The notes: a model not told the origin generated them from the sequence alone. A stretch of 64,000 nucleotides of DNA from Parasulfitobacter algicola (GCF_013315265.1 NZ_JABUFE010000005.1:124001-188000), one strand, 5' to 3'. Counted from the first letter of the stretch, positions 47,998 through 59,683 are shown. Translations and numbers: made by a program.

Positions 47998-48413
47998 TGG
48001 TGTTTTACATTACAAAAGCCGGTGAAGATTATCCAGATCCATACGATATCGGATGGTTACATTTAAAAGACAAAAAAACCGGACTAAGTAGTGAAGATGC
48101 TCAGTCCTCCAAAAATTACATGGTTTATGTTGAATTACTTAACTTTTTTGGGATGGCTTATACAGCTTATATAAATTCAACAAAAGAATCCTATACTTTT
48201 GACGACGGTCATAAATCGATTTTTGATGGAGATAGGAAAATTGCTTCGCTTTCTTTTCCTGGTATCAAGATAGAAATGGATTTGAAAGAAGTACTTCAAG
48301 AATTGCAAGAGACGCTTAAACAAAGCTGTATCGATTTAGCCAAACACCCTGATTCAAATAATTCAATCATTTTAGATCTAAAAGACTCATTTGAGATAAG
48401 TAAAAATTTATAG
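47997..48413 (+). CDS. Immunity candidate for the orphan toxin cassette
   Basis: 138 aa from a GTG at 47997 that overlaps the cassette stop by one base (TAGTG), with a strong AGGAGGAAG RBS just ahead. It begins MVFYITKAGEDYPDPYDIGWLHL and has alternating beta strands and a C-terminal helix; it is AT-rich and of no recognised family. Its position directly behind a toxin domain is the reason to call it immunity. Unlike the cassette, it has signals for independent translation. Confidence 0.68.
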   Translation: MVFYITKAGEDYPDPYDIGWLHLKDKKTGLSSEDAQSSKNYMVYVELLNFFGMAYTAYINSTKESYTFDDGHKSIFDGDRKIASLSFPGIKIEMDLKEVLQELQETLKQSCIDLAKHPDSNNSIILDLKDSFEISKNL

Positions 48414-48457
48414 ACACATAGAAAATAAATACGGCGAATAAACCACTGATTAACTAA

Positions 48458-48960
48458 ACCAACGCGTTCGAGGCCGTCTTCCACGTGTTGGCGCGGTCTT
48501 CATGAACATGACGCCGAATTTCTGGGCCGAGATGATCGGTGTCGTAGAGGGGTTCATCCTGCCCGAGATCGTCATTACTGTGATTCTGGCGGTCATCGCT
48601 GCTTTATCCGGCGGGACGCTCGCGCCATGGCTGGTTACAAGGATTGCAACCTTTACGACCCGGCTGACCACCCGGGCAGGCAAACTGGCCACCGAGGCTG
48701 TCGACCTTGCCAACATCCAGGTGGCCCGCTGCTTGGGCGTTATCGTTGACATCATCAATGCCTTCCGAGCGTCGATCGCTGCCCTGGGCAAAATCGGATG
48801 CGGGTTGCACAAAACCATGAGCGACATGGTCGAGATCGCAGCGAACGGTACCCTTAGAACAAACCCTCGTGCTGGGAAAGATGAATTTCTTGATGAAAAT
48901 GGAACTTGGCGGCTAGTTGATAGTCCAGATACTCATAAGCCCGCTCGACCTCACTGCTGA
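48458..48960 (+). pseudogene. Third, truncated copy of effector core plus toxin fragment
   Basis: Bases 48458-48851 repeat effector bases 45717-46111 at the nucleotide level, one base shorter (deletion at GTGTTGGC, which breaks the frame at the start). A 192-base segment is missing, and the copy jumps to the start of the nuclease domain (LRTNPRAGKDEFLDENGTWRLVDSP, bases about 48850-48939, nearly identical to 46304-46392). It stops just before the catalytic GH motif, where the integrase fragment begins. The open frame from 48502 is therefore a non-functional relic. Confidence 0.85.
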
Positions 48961-49090
48961 CTGTATGCGTCAAACTCAACTCGGCAATCTCACGTGTCAC
49001 GTTCGGCTGCTCTGACGCCCAATCCCTGAACGCTGACCGGAAACCATGCACCGTGATGCCTTGAACTTTCATCCGCCGCGAGCTGTGAAT
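48940..49090 (-). pseudogene. C-terminal fragment of the tRNA-Ser integrase
   Basis: Minus-strand remnant reading SSRRMKVQGITVHGFRSAFRDWASEQ and then TREIAELSLTHTVSSEVERAYE, the C-terminal part of a P4/prophage-type tyrosine recombinase with the HGFR catalytic pair. The last bases join the truncated toxin copy at about 48940. Its start belongs to the same integrase as 49440-49729, but about 200 residues between them are gone. Confidence 0.8.
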
Positions 49091-49115
49091 GACCCAGCCT
49101 GCTGATCCGGGCCGT

Positions 49116-49437
49116 TCATGTGTAGAATCGGTTCCTGTTTCTTTCCGTTGAGTTGGTTGCGGTCAAGGCCTGCTGAGCGGAGCCTTTGCGGAGCTTAAGC
49201 GAAGCAGGCCGGGTGCTGCGGTTTAGATTGGCGTAGACGACCGGAGCCAGCCCTCCAAGCGATGTGTGTGGTCGTTCTGTATTGTAATCGATCCTCCAGT
49301 TTTCGATGATCTCCCGGGCTTCGGCGAGGTTGCCGAAGATGTGTTGGTTCAGGCACTCGTCGCGCAGTCGGCCGTTGAAGCTTTCCACGAATGCGTTTTG
49401 CATCGGCTTACCGGGCGCAATGTAGTACCAACCGACG
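49116..49437 (-). mobile_element. IS3-family transposase OrfB C-terminal remnant
   Basis: Minus-strand frame with [22 protein letters not shown] at its start, then [16 protein letters not shown] and [11 protein letters not shown], the C-terminal third of an IS3-type DDE transposase with the final Glu region. The upstream parts (DD residues) and OrfA are missing, and no terminal inverted repeats can be assigned. It lies between the two integrase fragments. Confidence 0.85.
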
Positions 49438-49439
49438 CC

Positions 49440-49729
49440 AGTAGCGCGGGTTGATCCCTCGCTTCGGCAGCCGCCTGTATTCTAAGGCCCGATCACGCGC
49501 TTCGTTCAGTGTCACAACGTCTGCGCCACCAAGACTGAAGTCAGTGCGCAGAGGCTTGCCTTCGCGGTTCCGCTGGCCCTTCACGGTGACACGTACAGTC
49601 CAGCGTCTTGCGCCGGATGGATCGACGACAGGGTACAAACCGCTGCCGTCGCCATGGCGACCATGGCCGAGGGTTCGGACCAGATTTTTGTCAGCTTTCC
49701 GCTAAGAGCAGTCATGAAAATACCACGAA
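49440..49729 (-). pseudogene. N-terminal fragment of the tRNA-Ser integrase
   Basis: Minus-strand frame reading GHGRHGDGSGLYPVVDPSGARRWTVRV then [31 protein letters not shown], the arm-type DNA-binding domain of P4-like integrases. A stop or shift at the presumed start (near 49690-49705) and the IS3 remnant at 49437 disable it. It is 130 bases from tRNA-Ser, as expected for an integrase at its target. Confidence 0.82.
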
Positions 49730-49861
49730 TTCTACCATGTAATGAATAGAAAAGAATCCAATCGAAGATCATTGAAAAGCAAGAAGGAATGTAGATAAAC
49801 CAACAAAATAGCCCCATAAGGGGTTGACTAGCTATCAATAGAACTGAATGAAAATGGTGGG

Positions 49862-49951
49862 TGGCGGAGAGACAGGGATTCGAACCCTGGGTCCCCGTAA
49901 AGGGACAACGGTTTTCGAGACCGCCCCGTTCGACCACTCCGGCACCTCTCC
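49862..49951 (-). tRNA. tRNA-Ser (anticodon CGA)
   Basis: A 90-base cloverleaf including encoded CCA. Acceptor GGAGAGG with TCTCTCC, anticodon loop CTCGAAA (CGA), a class II variable arm and a T arm with GTTCGAATC. It lies on the minus strand and marks the right edge of the island, whose integrase fragment is beside its 3' end. Confidence 0.97.
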
Positions 49952-49965
49952 GCGGGGGAATACGC

Positions 49966-49994
49966 CATTTACTGCGCTGTGATCTGCCGTGCAA
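49966..49994 (-). promoter_or_regulatory. Candidate promoter of tRNA-Ser
   Basis: On the minus strand a -35-like TTGCAC (49989-49994) and a -10-like TAAATG (49966-49971) are separated by 17 bases; the -10 ends about 15 bases ahead of the tRNA 5' end. Confidence 0.5.
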
Positions 49995-50114
49995 GGGCAT
50001 TTGTGTACCGGTCCCTAGGATTTTTAACAAAATGGCATAGATAACAGACATATGGGTTGGCACGGGCCTTATCAGTGCTATCCCTTTTGAAACGCAACAA
50101 TGTTGAGATGTGCT

Positions 50115-50936
50115 ATGATCCGTTCTTTAACCTTTTTTCTGGTTTTTCTGTGTACGCCGGTGATATCGTTCGCCCAAAATCGCGTTGATCCGCTGATCGA
50201 AGCGCTGCGGTTGGAAGAGATTATCACCGTGATGCGCCAGGAGGGGTTGAGTTATGGCGACGAGCTTGCGGATGACATGTTTCCAGGTCGCGGCACGGGG
50301 CCGGATTGGCAAGCGACTGTCAGTGGTATTTACGAGACTGAGCGCATGATGACGACCATTGCGACCACGCTTGAAGTCGAAATGGAAGGGGTCGAGATTG
50401 AGCCTTTGGTGACGTTTTTCCAAAGTGACCTTGGCAAAAAGATCATTGGATTGGAATTATCCGCGCGCGAGGCGTTTTTGGATGAAAGCGTTGAAGAGGC
50501 TGCAAATGACCGTTTTCGTATGTTGGAACAGGACGGCGATGCGCGGCTTGATCTGATCAAGGAATTCTCACGCACCAATGATCTAATTGATTCAAATGTC
50601 GTTGGGGCAATGAATTCAAACTATGCGTTTTTCATCGGATTAATAGATGCAGGCGGGTTTCCAAACCAACTGACAGAAGAACAGATCCTGACCGATGTTT
50701 GGGAACAGGAACCTGAAATTCGCGAAAATACGACGGAATGGCTTTATTCATATCAATTACTGGCCTATCAGCCGCTGACGGATGACGAATTGCAGGCCTA
50801 TGTCGAATTCAGCACCTCTGAGGAAGCACAGGCGATGAATAGGGCGCTGTTTGTCGGCTTTGATATGATGTTCACAAATATATCGCGGGCGCTTGGCACG
50901 TCTGTCGGGATTTACATGGGCGGTCAGGAGCTTTAG
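50115..50936 (+). CDS. DUF2059 domain secreted protein
   Basis: 273 aa with a signal peptide (MIRSLTFFLVFLCTPVISFAQ). The rest is helical and matches DUF2059 (residues about 60-125 with ETERMMTTIATTLEVEMEGVEIEPLVTFFQSDLGKKIIGLE, then AYVEFSTSEEAQAMNRALFVGF as a second related module). It is presumably periplasmic, with no known function. I prefer the ATG at 50115 for its signal peptide start; the ATG at 50100 adds five residues. The stop overlaps the convergent membrane protein by 4 bases. Confidence 0.85.
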   Translation: MIRSLTFFLVFLCTPVISFAQNRVDPLIEALRLEEIITVMRQEGLSYGDELADDMFPGRGTGPDWQATVSGIYETERMMTTIATTLEVEMEGVEIEPLVTFFQSDLGKKIIGLELSAREAFLDESVEEAANDRFRMLEQDGDARLDLIKEFSRTNDLIDSNVVGAMNSNYAFFIGLIDAGGFPNQLTEEQILTDVWEQEPEIRENTTEWLYSYQLLAYQPLTDDELQAYVEFSTSEEAQAMNRALFVGFDMMFTNISRALGTSVGIYMGGQEL

Positions 50937-51469
50937 AAAAAAGGCAGCCCGTAAATCGCCATTCTATTGACCAAGATAAGAGCAATGGCAATGCAGATGG
51001 GCGCGCCGCATCCTACGAATTCTTTTGACCGAATTTTCCAAATAATGGCAAACCCGATAGATGCCATCAATATAGTTATAAACCCACCGATCAAACCGAT
51101 GTTAAACCCGGTCCAAAGACCAAAAACGATCAAAAGCAAGCAACATCCGGCGGGTACGGTTTTAGTCAAAAACAGGATCATAACGCCAATCAAGAAAACG
51201 CCGCCCACAATCAGATCTGATTGTGGATTTACGCTGTCGTAACCATAGACTGCAGCAAAACCATAAAGCGCAAATAGTGCCGCAATGACAATCCGGCGCA
51301 CTTTCAGGGATACTAGGTTGTCGATTGTTCCAAGCATGGCCACGACAAAAGCCAATACAACAGCCCCGGCACCCAGTTGCGGATGAAGATCAGCAGGGAC
51401 ACTTTCTTTTGTGAAGTAAGCGGCGGCCACGGCTGCTGCTGCGATCAGATATGTGATAATGGCTTTCAT
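50933..51469 (-). CDS. Hypothetical polytopic membrane protein
   Basis: 178 aa with about six hydrophobic helices (residues 4-20, 32-52, 58-76, 85-105, 108-140, 150-170). No known motif is recognised. It is between the DUF2059 gene (convergent) and the small lipoprotein gene (same strand, 54 bases upstream), so it might share a transcript with the latter. Confidence 0.7.
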   Translation of the reverse strand: MKAIITYLIAAAAVAAAYFTKESVPADLHPQLGAGAVVLAFVVAMLGTIDNLVSLKVRRIVIAALFALYGFAAVYGYDSVNPQSDLIVGGVFLIGVMILFLTKTVPAGCCLLLIVFGLWTGFNIGLIGGFITILMASIGFAIIWKIRSKEFVGCGAPICIAIALILVNRMAIYGLPFF

Positions 51470-51523
51470 AAATGTCGCGATAAACCGCAGTTGCCCTGTC
51501 GGTCAATGCGCAAGGCAATGGCT

Positions 51524-51880
51524 TTAGATGCCATGTACCATTAGGGTCACAACCATTGCCTCTGCATTTTCGGCATAAAGGTTTTTATTTTCCTGTAATT
51601 CAAGAAGTAATGCTTCCCTTTCTGACATTGGAACGCGGGCAATTTTCATAGCTTCTTGTAATAAAGGTCCGCCGCCAGTCAGAATTTCATTAATCAACGA
51701 AGGATGGTTGTTTTTGACAAAAACCTCGACCTGATCGCGTTTGCGATAATAAGCTGCGTTCTCGATCGCTGTAGATACGGCATACCCGGGAAGCAGCAAG
51801 ACATTTGGCACATGACTTGCTTCATTTGTACATCCTAACAGGCCAGCAACCGCTGGTAGTAATAGAATCCGAGCCTTCAT
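51524..51880 (-). CDS. Small predicted lipoprotein
   Basis: 118 aa. The N-terminus MKARILLLPAVAGLLGC has a lipobox (LLGC), so Cys17 is the lipidation site. The mature part is helical with charged residues and LPGYAVSTAIENAAYYRKRDQ. Unknown family. It is divergent from the rplU promoter. Confidence 0.7.
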   Translation of the reverse strand: MKARILLLPAVAGLLGCTNEASHVPNVLLLPGYAVSTAIENAAYYRKRDQVEVFVKNNHPSLINEILTGGGPLLQEAMKIARVPMSEREALLLELQENKNLYAENAEAMVVTLMVHGI

Positions 51881-51905
51881 AGCTTATAAGTGTGTGTCTT
51901 TGGGG

Positions 51906-51934
51906 TTGACTTGCAAGTGTGTTGGAAGGATAAG
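51906..51934 (+). promoter_or_regulatory. Candidate promoter of rplU-rpmA
   Basis: TTGACT (51906-51911) and GATAAG (51929-51934) are separated by 17 bases. The leader that follows (about 130 bases) contains GC-rich inverted segments and could host ribosomal-protein autoregulation, but I cannot assign a structure. Confidence 0.55.
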
Positions 51935-52066
51935 CCCGACTTCGGCGGGAAACCCCCGCGGAATCAGTTTAAATTCGCCCGATTGGGCGCGCAGTCTGTG
52001 GTGGAATACCCCGAAACGCCTTGGAAACAAGGGACCAAAGGACGCGGAAACAAAAAGGAAAGACGT

Positions 52067-52822
52067 ATGTTTGCGGTCCTAAAGACTGGTGGCAAGCAAT
52101 ATAAAGTTTCCAGCGGCGATGTGCTTCGCGTTGAGAAACTGGCTGCTGACGCTGGCGAAACAGTTCAATTCAACGATATTTTGATGATCGGCAGCACGAT
52201 TGGTGCACCTTTTGTCAAAGGTGCCGGCGTTCAGGCCGAAGTGATCGATCAGATCAAAGGTGACAAGGTGATCCACTTTGTCAAACGCCGTCGTAAGCAC
52301 GGATCAAAGCGTACAAAAGGACACCGTCAACAACTGACGCTGTTGCGTATCACTGATCTTATGGAAAAAGGCGCTGATAAATCCGGCGTCAAGGCTGCAA
52401 TGGGTGCGGGATCTGTGTCTGCTGCTGCCGTAAGCGCACCGGCCAAAAAGGCGGATGCGAAAAAACCGGCAAAAGCCGACGCTAAACCTGCTAAAAAAGC
52501 AGAAAAGAAGGCTGAGCCAAAGAAAGAAGCGCCTAAAAAGGCTGTGAAAACAGAATCTGCAGCAACTGGCGCTGGTACCAAACCTGCCAACCTGCTGAAG
52601 AAAGCCCGCGATGGCAAACCTGATGATCTGAAAAAGATTTCCGGCGTTGGACCAAAGCTGGAAGGTCTGTTGCACGATAATGGCGTTTTCCACTTTGATC
52701 AGATTTCAGCTTGGACTGCGGATGAAATTGCCTATATGGATGACCAACTGTCATTCAAAGGCCGTATTGAACGCGACGGTTGGCTTGATCAGGCTGCTAA
52801 ACTTGCAGCCGAGAAGGAGTAA
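52067..52822 (+). CDS. rplU: 50S ribosomal protein L21 with C-terminal extension
   Basis: 251 aa, more than twice the usual 100-105. Residues 1-105 are a normal L21 (MFAVLKTGGKQYKVSSGDVLRVEKL, then IHFVKRRRKHGSKRTKGHRQ). Then follows an Ala/Lys/Pro-rich linker (about 130-185) and a helix-hairpin-helix-like domain from about 190 (DDLKKISGVGPKLEGLLHDNGV, then ISAWTADEIAYMDDQL). The ATG at 52067 has AAAGGA 8 bases upstream; the frame is open further back to 51890 without support. Such extensions are known in Rhodobacterales. It is co-transcribed with rpmA. Confidence 0.95.
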   Translation: MFAVLKTGGKQYKVSSGDVLRVEKLAADAGETVQFNDILMIGSTIGAPFVKGAGVQAEVIDQIKGDKVIHFVKRRRKHGSKRTKGHRQQLTLLRITDLMEKGADKSGVKAAMGAGSVSAAAVSAPAKKADAKKPAKADAKPAKKAEKKAEPKKEAPKKAVKTESAATGAGTKPANLLKKARDGKPDDLKKISGVGPKLEGLLHDNGVFHFDQISAWTADEIAYMDDQLSFKGRIERDGWLDQAAKLAAEKE

Positions 52823-52828
52823 GACCAC

Positions 52829-53098
52829 ATGGCACACAAAAAAGCAGGCGGTTCATCCCGGAACGGTCGCGACTCAGCCGGTCGCCGGTTGGGCGTAAAG
52901 AAATTTGGCGGCGAAGCCGTTATTCCAGGTAATATCATCGTGCGTCAGCGCGGCACCAAGTGGTGGCCGGGCGCTGGTGTTGGCCTTGGTAAAGATCATA
53001 CGATCTTTGCAAAGGTCGAAGGCGCTGTTCAGTTCCACAAAGGACTGAAGGGTCGCACATTTATTTCGGTTCTCCCGGTGGCGGAGGCCGCTGAATAA
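52829..53098 (+). CDS. rpmA: 50S ribosomal protein L27
   Basis: 89 aa. It starts directly with the mature-type sequence [28 protein letters not shown], including the N-terminal arm that reaches the peptidyl-transferase centre; [23 protein letters not shown] completes the family pattern. It follows rplU by 6 bases with a GAAGGAG RBS. Confidence 0.97.
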   Translation: MAHKKAGGSSRNGRDSAGRRLGVKKFGGEAVIPGNIIVRQRGTKWWPGAGVGLGKDHTIFAKVEGAVQFHKGLKGRTFISVLPVAEAAE

Positions 53099-53126
53099 GC
53101 CGAAACCTGAATTAGACATTTTAGGG

Positions 53127-53154
53127 GGATCGGCTTAAAAGCCGGTCCTTTTTT
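53127..53154 (+). terminator. Rho-independent terminator of rplU-rpmA
   Basis: GGATCGGCTT (53127-53136) pairs with AAGCCGGTCC (53139-53148) including one G-T pair, with a 2-base loop as written, followed by TTTTTT. It lies 28 bases after the rpmA stop. Confidence 0.9.
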
Positions 53155-53184
53155 CGTTTCATACTTTTCAGGAGGAGGAAAGTT

Positions 53185-53724
53185 ATGACTGTTGATTTAT
53201 TTATCCAACCAAACGTCATTACGGCGCAACGTCTGGTTTTGCGACCATTACGGGCCTCGGATCAGGGATTAATCGACATGTATGCCAGCGATGAACGCGT
53301 GGCGCGCATGACCACCAGCATTCCACACCCGTTACCCCCTGGCGCGACAGAGGCGTTTATCTCTCGTGCAAGCGACGTCAACCGCACTGAAGACGTTTGG
53401 GTGATGGACGGGTCCGAACGCGGCCTGGCGGAAGTTTTGGGTGTGATCGGTCTTGAACGTATGGATCGTCAACAGTCCGAAATCAGCTATTGGGTCGCGC
53501 CTGCATTCTGGAATACCGGCTTTGCATCCGAAGCCTTGCAAGCCATTGTCGAGGCCAATCCACAGGGCGCTAAAACGCTGTTTGGATCGGTCTTTCAGGA
53601 TAATCCTGCATCGGCGCGGGTGCTGACCCATTGCGGGTTCGAATATCTTGGTGACGCCGAAGCCTTTTCGGTTGCTCGAAATGCCAAAGTTGCCACTTGG
53701 ACCTATCTGAAAAAGCTTGGATGA
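53185..53724 (+). CDS. GNAT family N-acetyltransferase
   Basis: 179 aa RimJ/RimL-like acetyltransferase: TAQRLVLRPLRASDQGLIDMY, then YWVAPAFWNTGFASEALQAIVE (acetyl-CoA loop), and VFQDNPASARVLTHCGFEYLG. Start ATG with AGGAGGAGGAAAG upstream. Two more such domains follow in the next gene, with no space between stop and start. Target amine unknown. Confidence 0.9.
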   Translation: MTVDLFIQPNVITAQRLVLRPLRASDQGLIDMYASDERVARMTTSIPHPLPPGATEAFISRASDVNRTEDVWVMDGSERGLAEVLGVIGLERMDRQQSEISYWVAPAFWNTGFASEALQAIVEANPQGAKTLFGSVFQDNPASARVLTHCGFEYLGDAEAFSVARNAKVATWTYLKKLG

Positions 53725-56877
<3,153 letters not shown>

Positions 56878-56881
<4 letters not shown>

Positions 56882-58143
56882 AAGACATGGAAAATATTGC
56901 CGCAATGATGGCCGAGATCGGTGCGCTGGCTAAAGCTGCAGCGCATGACTTGGCCTTTGCCAGTGCAGAACGCAAACATGCTGCCCTGATTGGTGCAGCT
57001 GACGCCGTTTGGCAACGCCGTGCTGAGATTATCGAGGCGAACGTCAAGGATATGGATTATGGCCGTGAAAAGGGCCTGACTGATGCGATGATGGATCGTC
57101 TGATGCTGGACGAAGATCGCATTCGCGGCATTGTCGATGGGTTGCGCGCTGTTGCTGAACAAAAAGATCCTGTGGGCGAGGTTATGACCGAATGGGATAT
57201 GGCCAGCGGGCTGCATATTAAGCGCGTTCGTACGCCCCTGGGTGTGATCGGCGTGATCTATGAAAGCCGCCCGAATGTGACGGCCGACGCGGGTGCGTTG
57301 TGTCTGAAAGCCGGGAATGCTGTGATTTTGCGTGGTGGCTCCGAAAGCTTTCATTCATCGGGCCTGATCCACGAATGTTTGCAAGACGGCCTACGCAGTG
57401 CAAATCTGCCTGAAGATGCCATTCAGCGTGTCCCAATCCGTGATCGGGATGCCGTAAGCCAGATGTTGCAAATGACTGATACAATTGACGTTATTGTGCC
57501 ACGTGGCGGTAAAGGTCTGGTTGGTCTGGTCCAGCGCGAAGCCCGCGTACCTGTGTTCGCCCATTTGGAAGGGATCGTGCATGTCTATGTTGATGCCAAG
57601 GCCGATCCTGAAAAAGCGCTGAAGGTGATCCTGAACGCCAAAACCCGCCGCACGGGCATTTGTGGTTCGGCCGAATGCCTGCTGATCCACCGCGATGTAG
57701 TCAATACAATCGGGCAGGGTGTGATCCGTGCATTGATTGATAAGGGCGTCGAAGTTCGTGGCGATGAAACCCTGATGACGATTGATGGCGTGGTTCAGGC
57801 CGTAGATACCGATTGGGGCTGCGAATATCTGGACATGAAGATCGCCGCGAAGGCCGTTGATAATATTGATGAAGCCATTGCGCATATCCGGAAGTACGGA
57901 TCACAGCACACCGACTGTATTCTGACCGAAGATGATGTGGCGGCCGAGCATTTCTTCATACGGCTCGACAGCGCAATTCTGATGCACAATGCCTCGACCC
58001 AGTTCGCGGATGGTGGCGAATTTGGAATGGGGGCTGAAATTGGAATTGCGACGGGTAAAATGCACGCCCGCGGGCCTGTTGGGGCCGAACAGCTGACCAG
58101 TTTCAAGTATCTTGTGACGGGTGATGGGGCTGTGCGCAGCTAA
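56878..58143 (+). CDS. proA: Gamma-glutamyl phosphate reductase
   Basis: 421 aa ALDH-type enzyme using NADPH; it makes glutamate semialdehyde. [31 protein letters not shown] and the catalytic Cys in [16 protein letters not shown] (Cys about 260) are visible. The start ATG overlaps the proB stop (ATGA); a second Met three codons on is possible. Completes the proBA pair. Confidence 0.97.
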
Positions 58144-58179
58144 CCGCAGATAAGTATTACATATGTAAATGGACTGGCA

Positions 58180-58953
58180 ATGAAGCAGACATTCTGGGTT
58201 TTTATCAGTGTTTTTATCTTTGGCGCCGGTATATCGATTGCAGATATTCATAAGTGTGATCGTCTTGCCAGTTATGGGCGAGATCATCAGACCGTTTCAG
58301 AGGCCATAGAAGTAGACATCTTGGTTCGGCATTTGCCAGATGCTATCCTGGCTTGTCAGAACGCGTTTAATACATACCCCGAGAATTTGAGATTTAAGTT
58401 TCAGCTGGCCCGGGCCTATCTGGCAGATGATAATGCTGAACATGGTCTGCCCTTGATGTTAAAAACTGCAGAACTGGGGTATCCCGCTGCGCAGTACCAG
58501 ATGGGGCTTATCTATCGTGAGGGCAGGTTGCTTCCACAGGACAATGCTATTGCAAGGGAATGGTATGACCGTGCCGTTGCAGCTGGCAATGCTCATGCGA
58601 TGTATAATCTTGGTGTGATGAAACGGCGCGGCATTGGCGGCGAGGCTGATCTGACTGGTGCCGTAAATCTTTATCAGCATGCAGCTGATCTGGGTCATGC
58701 CGATGCTTGGGCAAATCTGGGCATGATGCATCTGAAGGGTCTTGGTGCAGACCAGAACGACAGGATGGCTTTTGAAGCAACGTTGAAAGCCGCAGAGCGT
58801 AGCAGCCTTATTGGAATGTATAACGCCGGATACTTTTATGAAGAAGGCATTGGAACGCGGGCGGATCGTGCAAAGGCCATCGAATGGTATCGCCGCGCCG
58901 CTGATCTGGGCGATCATGAAGCGCAAGCGGCTTTAGAATCTCTTTTGCGTTGA
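58180..58953 (+). CDS. Secreted Sel1-repeat protein
   Basis: 257 aa with a signal peptide (MKQTFWVFISVFIFGAGISIA). The mature part is a TPR-like segment then three or four Sel1 repeats (AAQYQMGLIYREGRLLPQDNAIAREWYDRAVAAGNAHAMYNLGVMKRRG and similar). Such periplasmic proteins act as protein-interaction scaffolds; the partner is unknown. It follows proA by 36 bases, but joint function is not implied. Confidence 0.88.
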   Translation: MKQTFWVFISVFIFGAGISIADIHKCDRLASYGRDHQTVSEAIEVDILVRHLPDAILACQNAFNTYPENLRFKFQLARAYLADDNAEHGLPLMLKTAELGYPAAQYQMGLIYREGRLLPQDNAIAREWYDRAVAAGNAHAMYNLGVMKRRGIGGEADLTGAVNLYQHAADLGHADAWANLGMMHLKGLGADQNDRMAFEATLKAAERSSLIGMYNAGYFYEEGIGTRADRAKAIEWYRRAADLGDHEAQAALESLLR

Positions 58954-59059
58954 TCTAGATTGTTCAGAGAATAAAAAATTCGTGTTGATGACATCGGCTA
59001 AAAGCAGGCGTAGTTTCGGACTGAATTCGTAATTTTATCACTGTCGAATTAATTCAGAC

Positions 59060-59659
59060 TTATAAAGTGATAACAATCTGGCGATCTTCCAGCGTATATT
59101 CAATATTACGACCGGCTGCGATTAAAAATCCTGGTAGAAGTGCAAATTGCACATGTGCAGCGGCGGGAAGGTCGGAGGTATCGTCCTTGTAAAGCCGTTC
59201 CCAAAGTGCTGGATCCGTTTTGAATTTGTCAGCTGTCGCTGTCAGGGTCCAGCGTTCTGCGGTTTTCTCAATCATGATCGCACCGCCATAGGCCATAGCA
59301 CTTTCTAGACATTGCAAGGCCAGAAAAACCAGACGGACATCGACACGGGATTGGGCTCCTTGGGGTTTCCAGTCGTATTCCACGCGCCCGCCCTGAGATA
59401 CAGCATTCAGCGACGCGATCACCTCAGTCTCGCTGATTTTGCTGTCATCGCTGGCCGCCCCAAAAGCGATGCGGAAAAACTTGATACGTGCATTCGCGTT
59501 TTCGACACTTTCCGAAATTAACTGCATTTCCGGGCCTTGTGCGACGCCCGACATACCCAAAAGTTCAACACCATTTGCGATTGCCCCAATGGGGCTGATA
59601 AGGTCGTGGCAGATACGAGAACCGACAAGCGCGGTCAGGTCGGGTGTGCGATCAGACAT
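59060..59659 (-). CDS. chpT: ChpT-like histidine phosphotransferase
   Basis: 199 aa. The N-terminal H box RICHDLISPIGAIANGVELL has the phospho-acceptor His18; the C-terminal part is a degenerate HATPase-like fold without ATP-binding boxes, as in Caulobacter ChpT. ChpT passes phosphate from CckA to CtrA and CpdR. In roseobacters the pathway controls motility and gene transfer. Single gene, divergent from the DUF3553 gene by 24 bases. The symbol is by family match only. Confidence 0.88.
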   Translation of the reverse strand: MSDRTPDLTALVGSRICHDLISPIGAIANGVELLGMSGVAQGPEMQLISESVENANARIKFFRIAFGAASDDSKISETEVIASLNAVSQGGRVEYDWKPQGAQSRVDVRLVFLALQCLESAMAYGGAIMIEKTAERWTLTATADKFKTDPALWERLYKDDTSDLPAAAHVQFALLPGFLIAAGRNIEYTLEDRQIVITL

Positions 59660-59683
59660 GATGTGTTTCCTTAGGGGATTTGA

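Larger units (their letters stand above)
42486..49861. mobile_element. Decayed genomic island between two tRNA genes
   Basis: About 7.4 kb of non-core DNA between tRNA-Gly(TCC) and tRNA-Ser(CGA). It contains two broken tyrosine integrases (one at each end), an IS3-type transposase remnant, and a polymorphic toxin locus with adaptor, effector, immunity candidates and extra toxin cassettes. The genes within 46.6-48.4 kb are markedly AT-richer than the core genes. I found no convincing direct-repeat att pair, so boundaries are set by the tRNAs and not by att sites. Confidence 0.7.

Noticed and set aside
49581..50063. 160-aa minus-strand frame that includes the tRNA-Ser region
   Set aside because: It passes through the tRNA gene and overlaps the integrase fragment in another frame.
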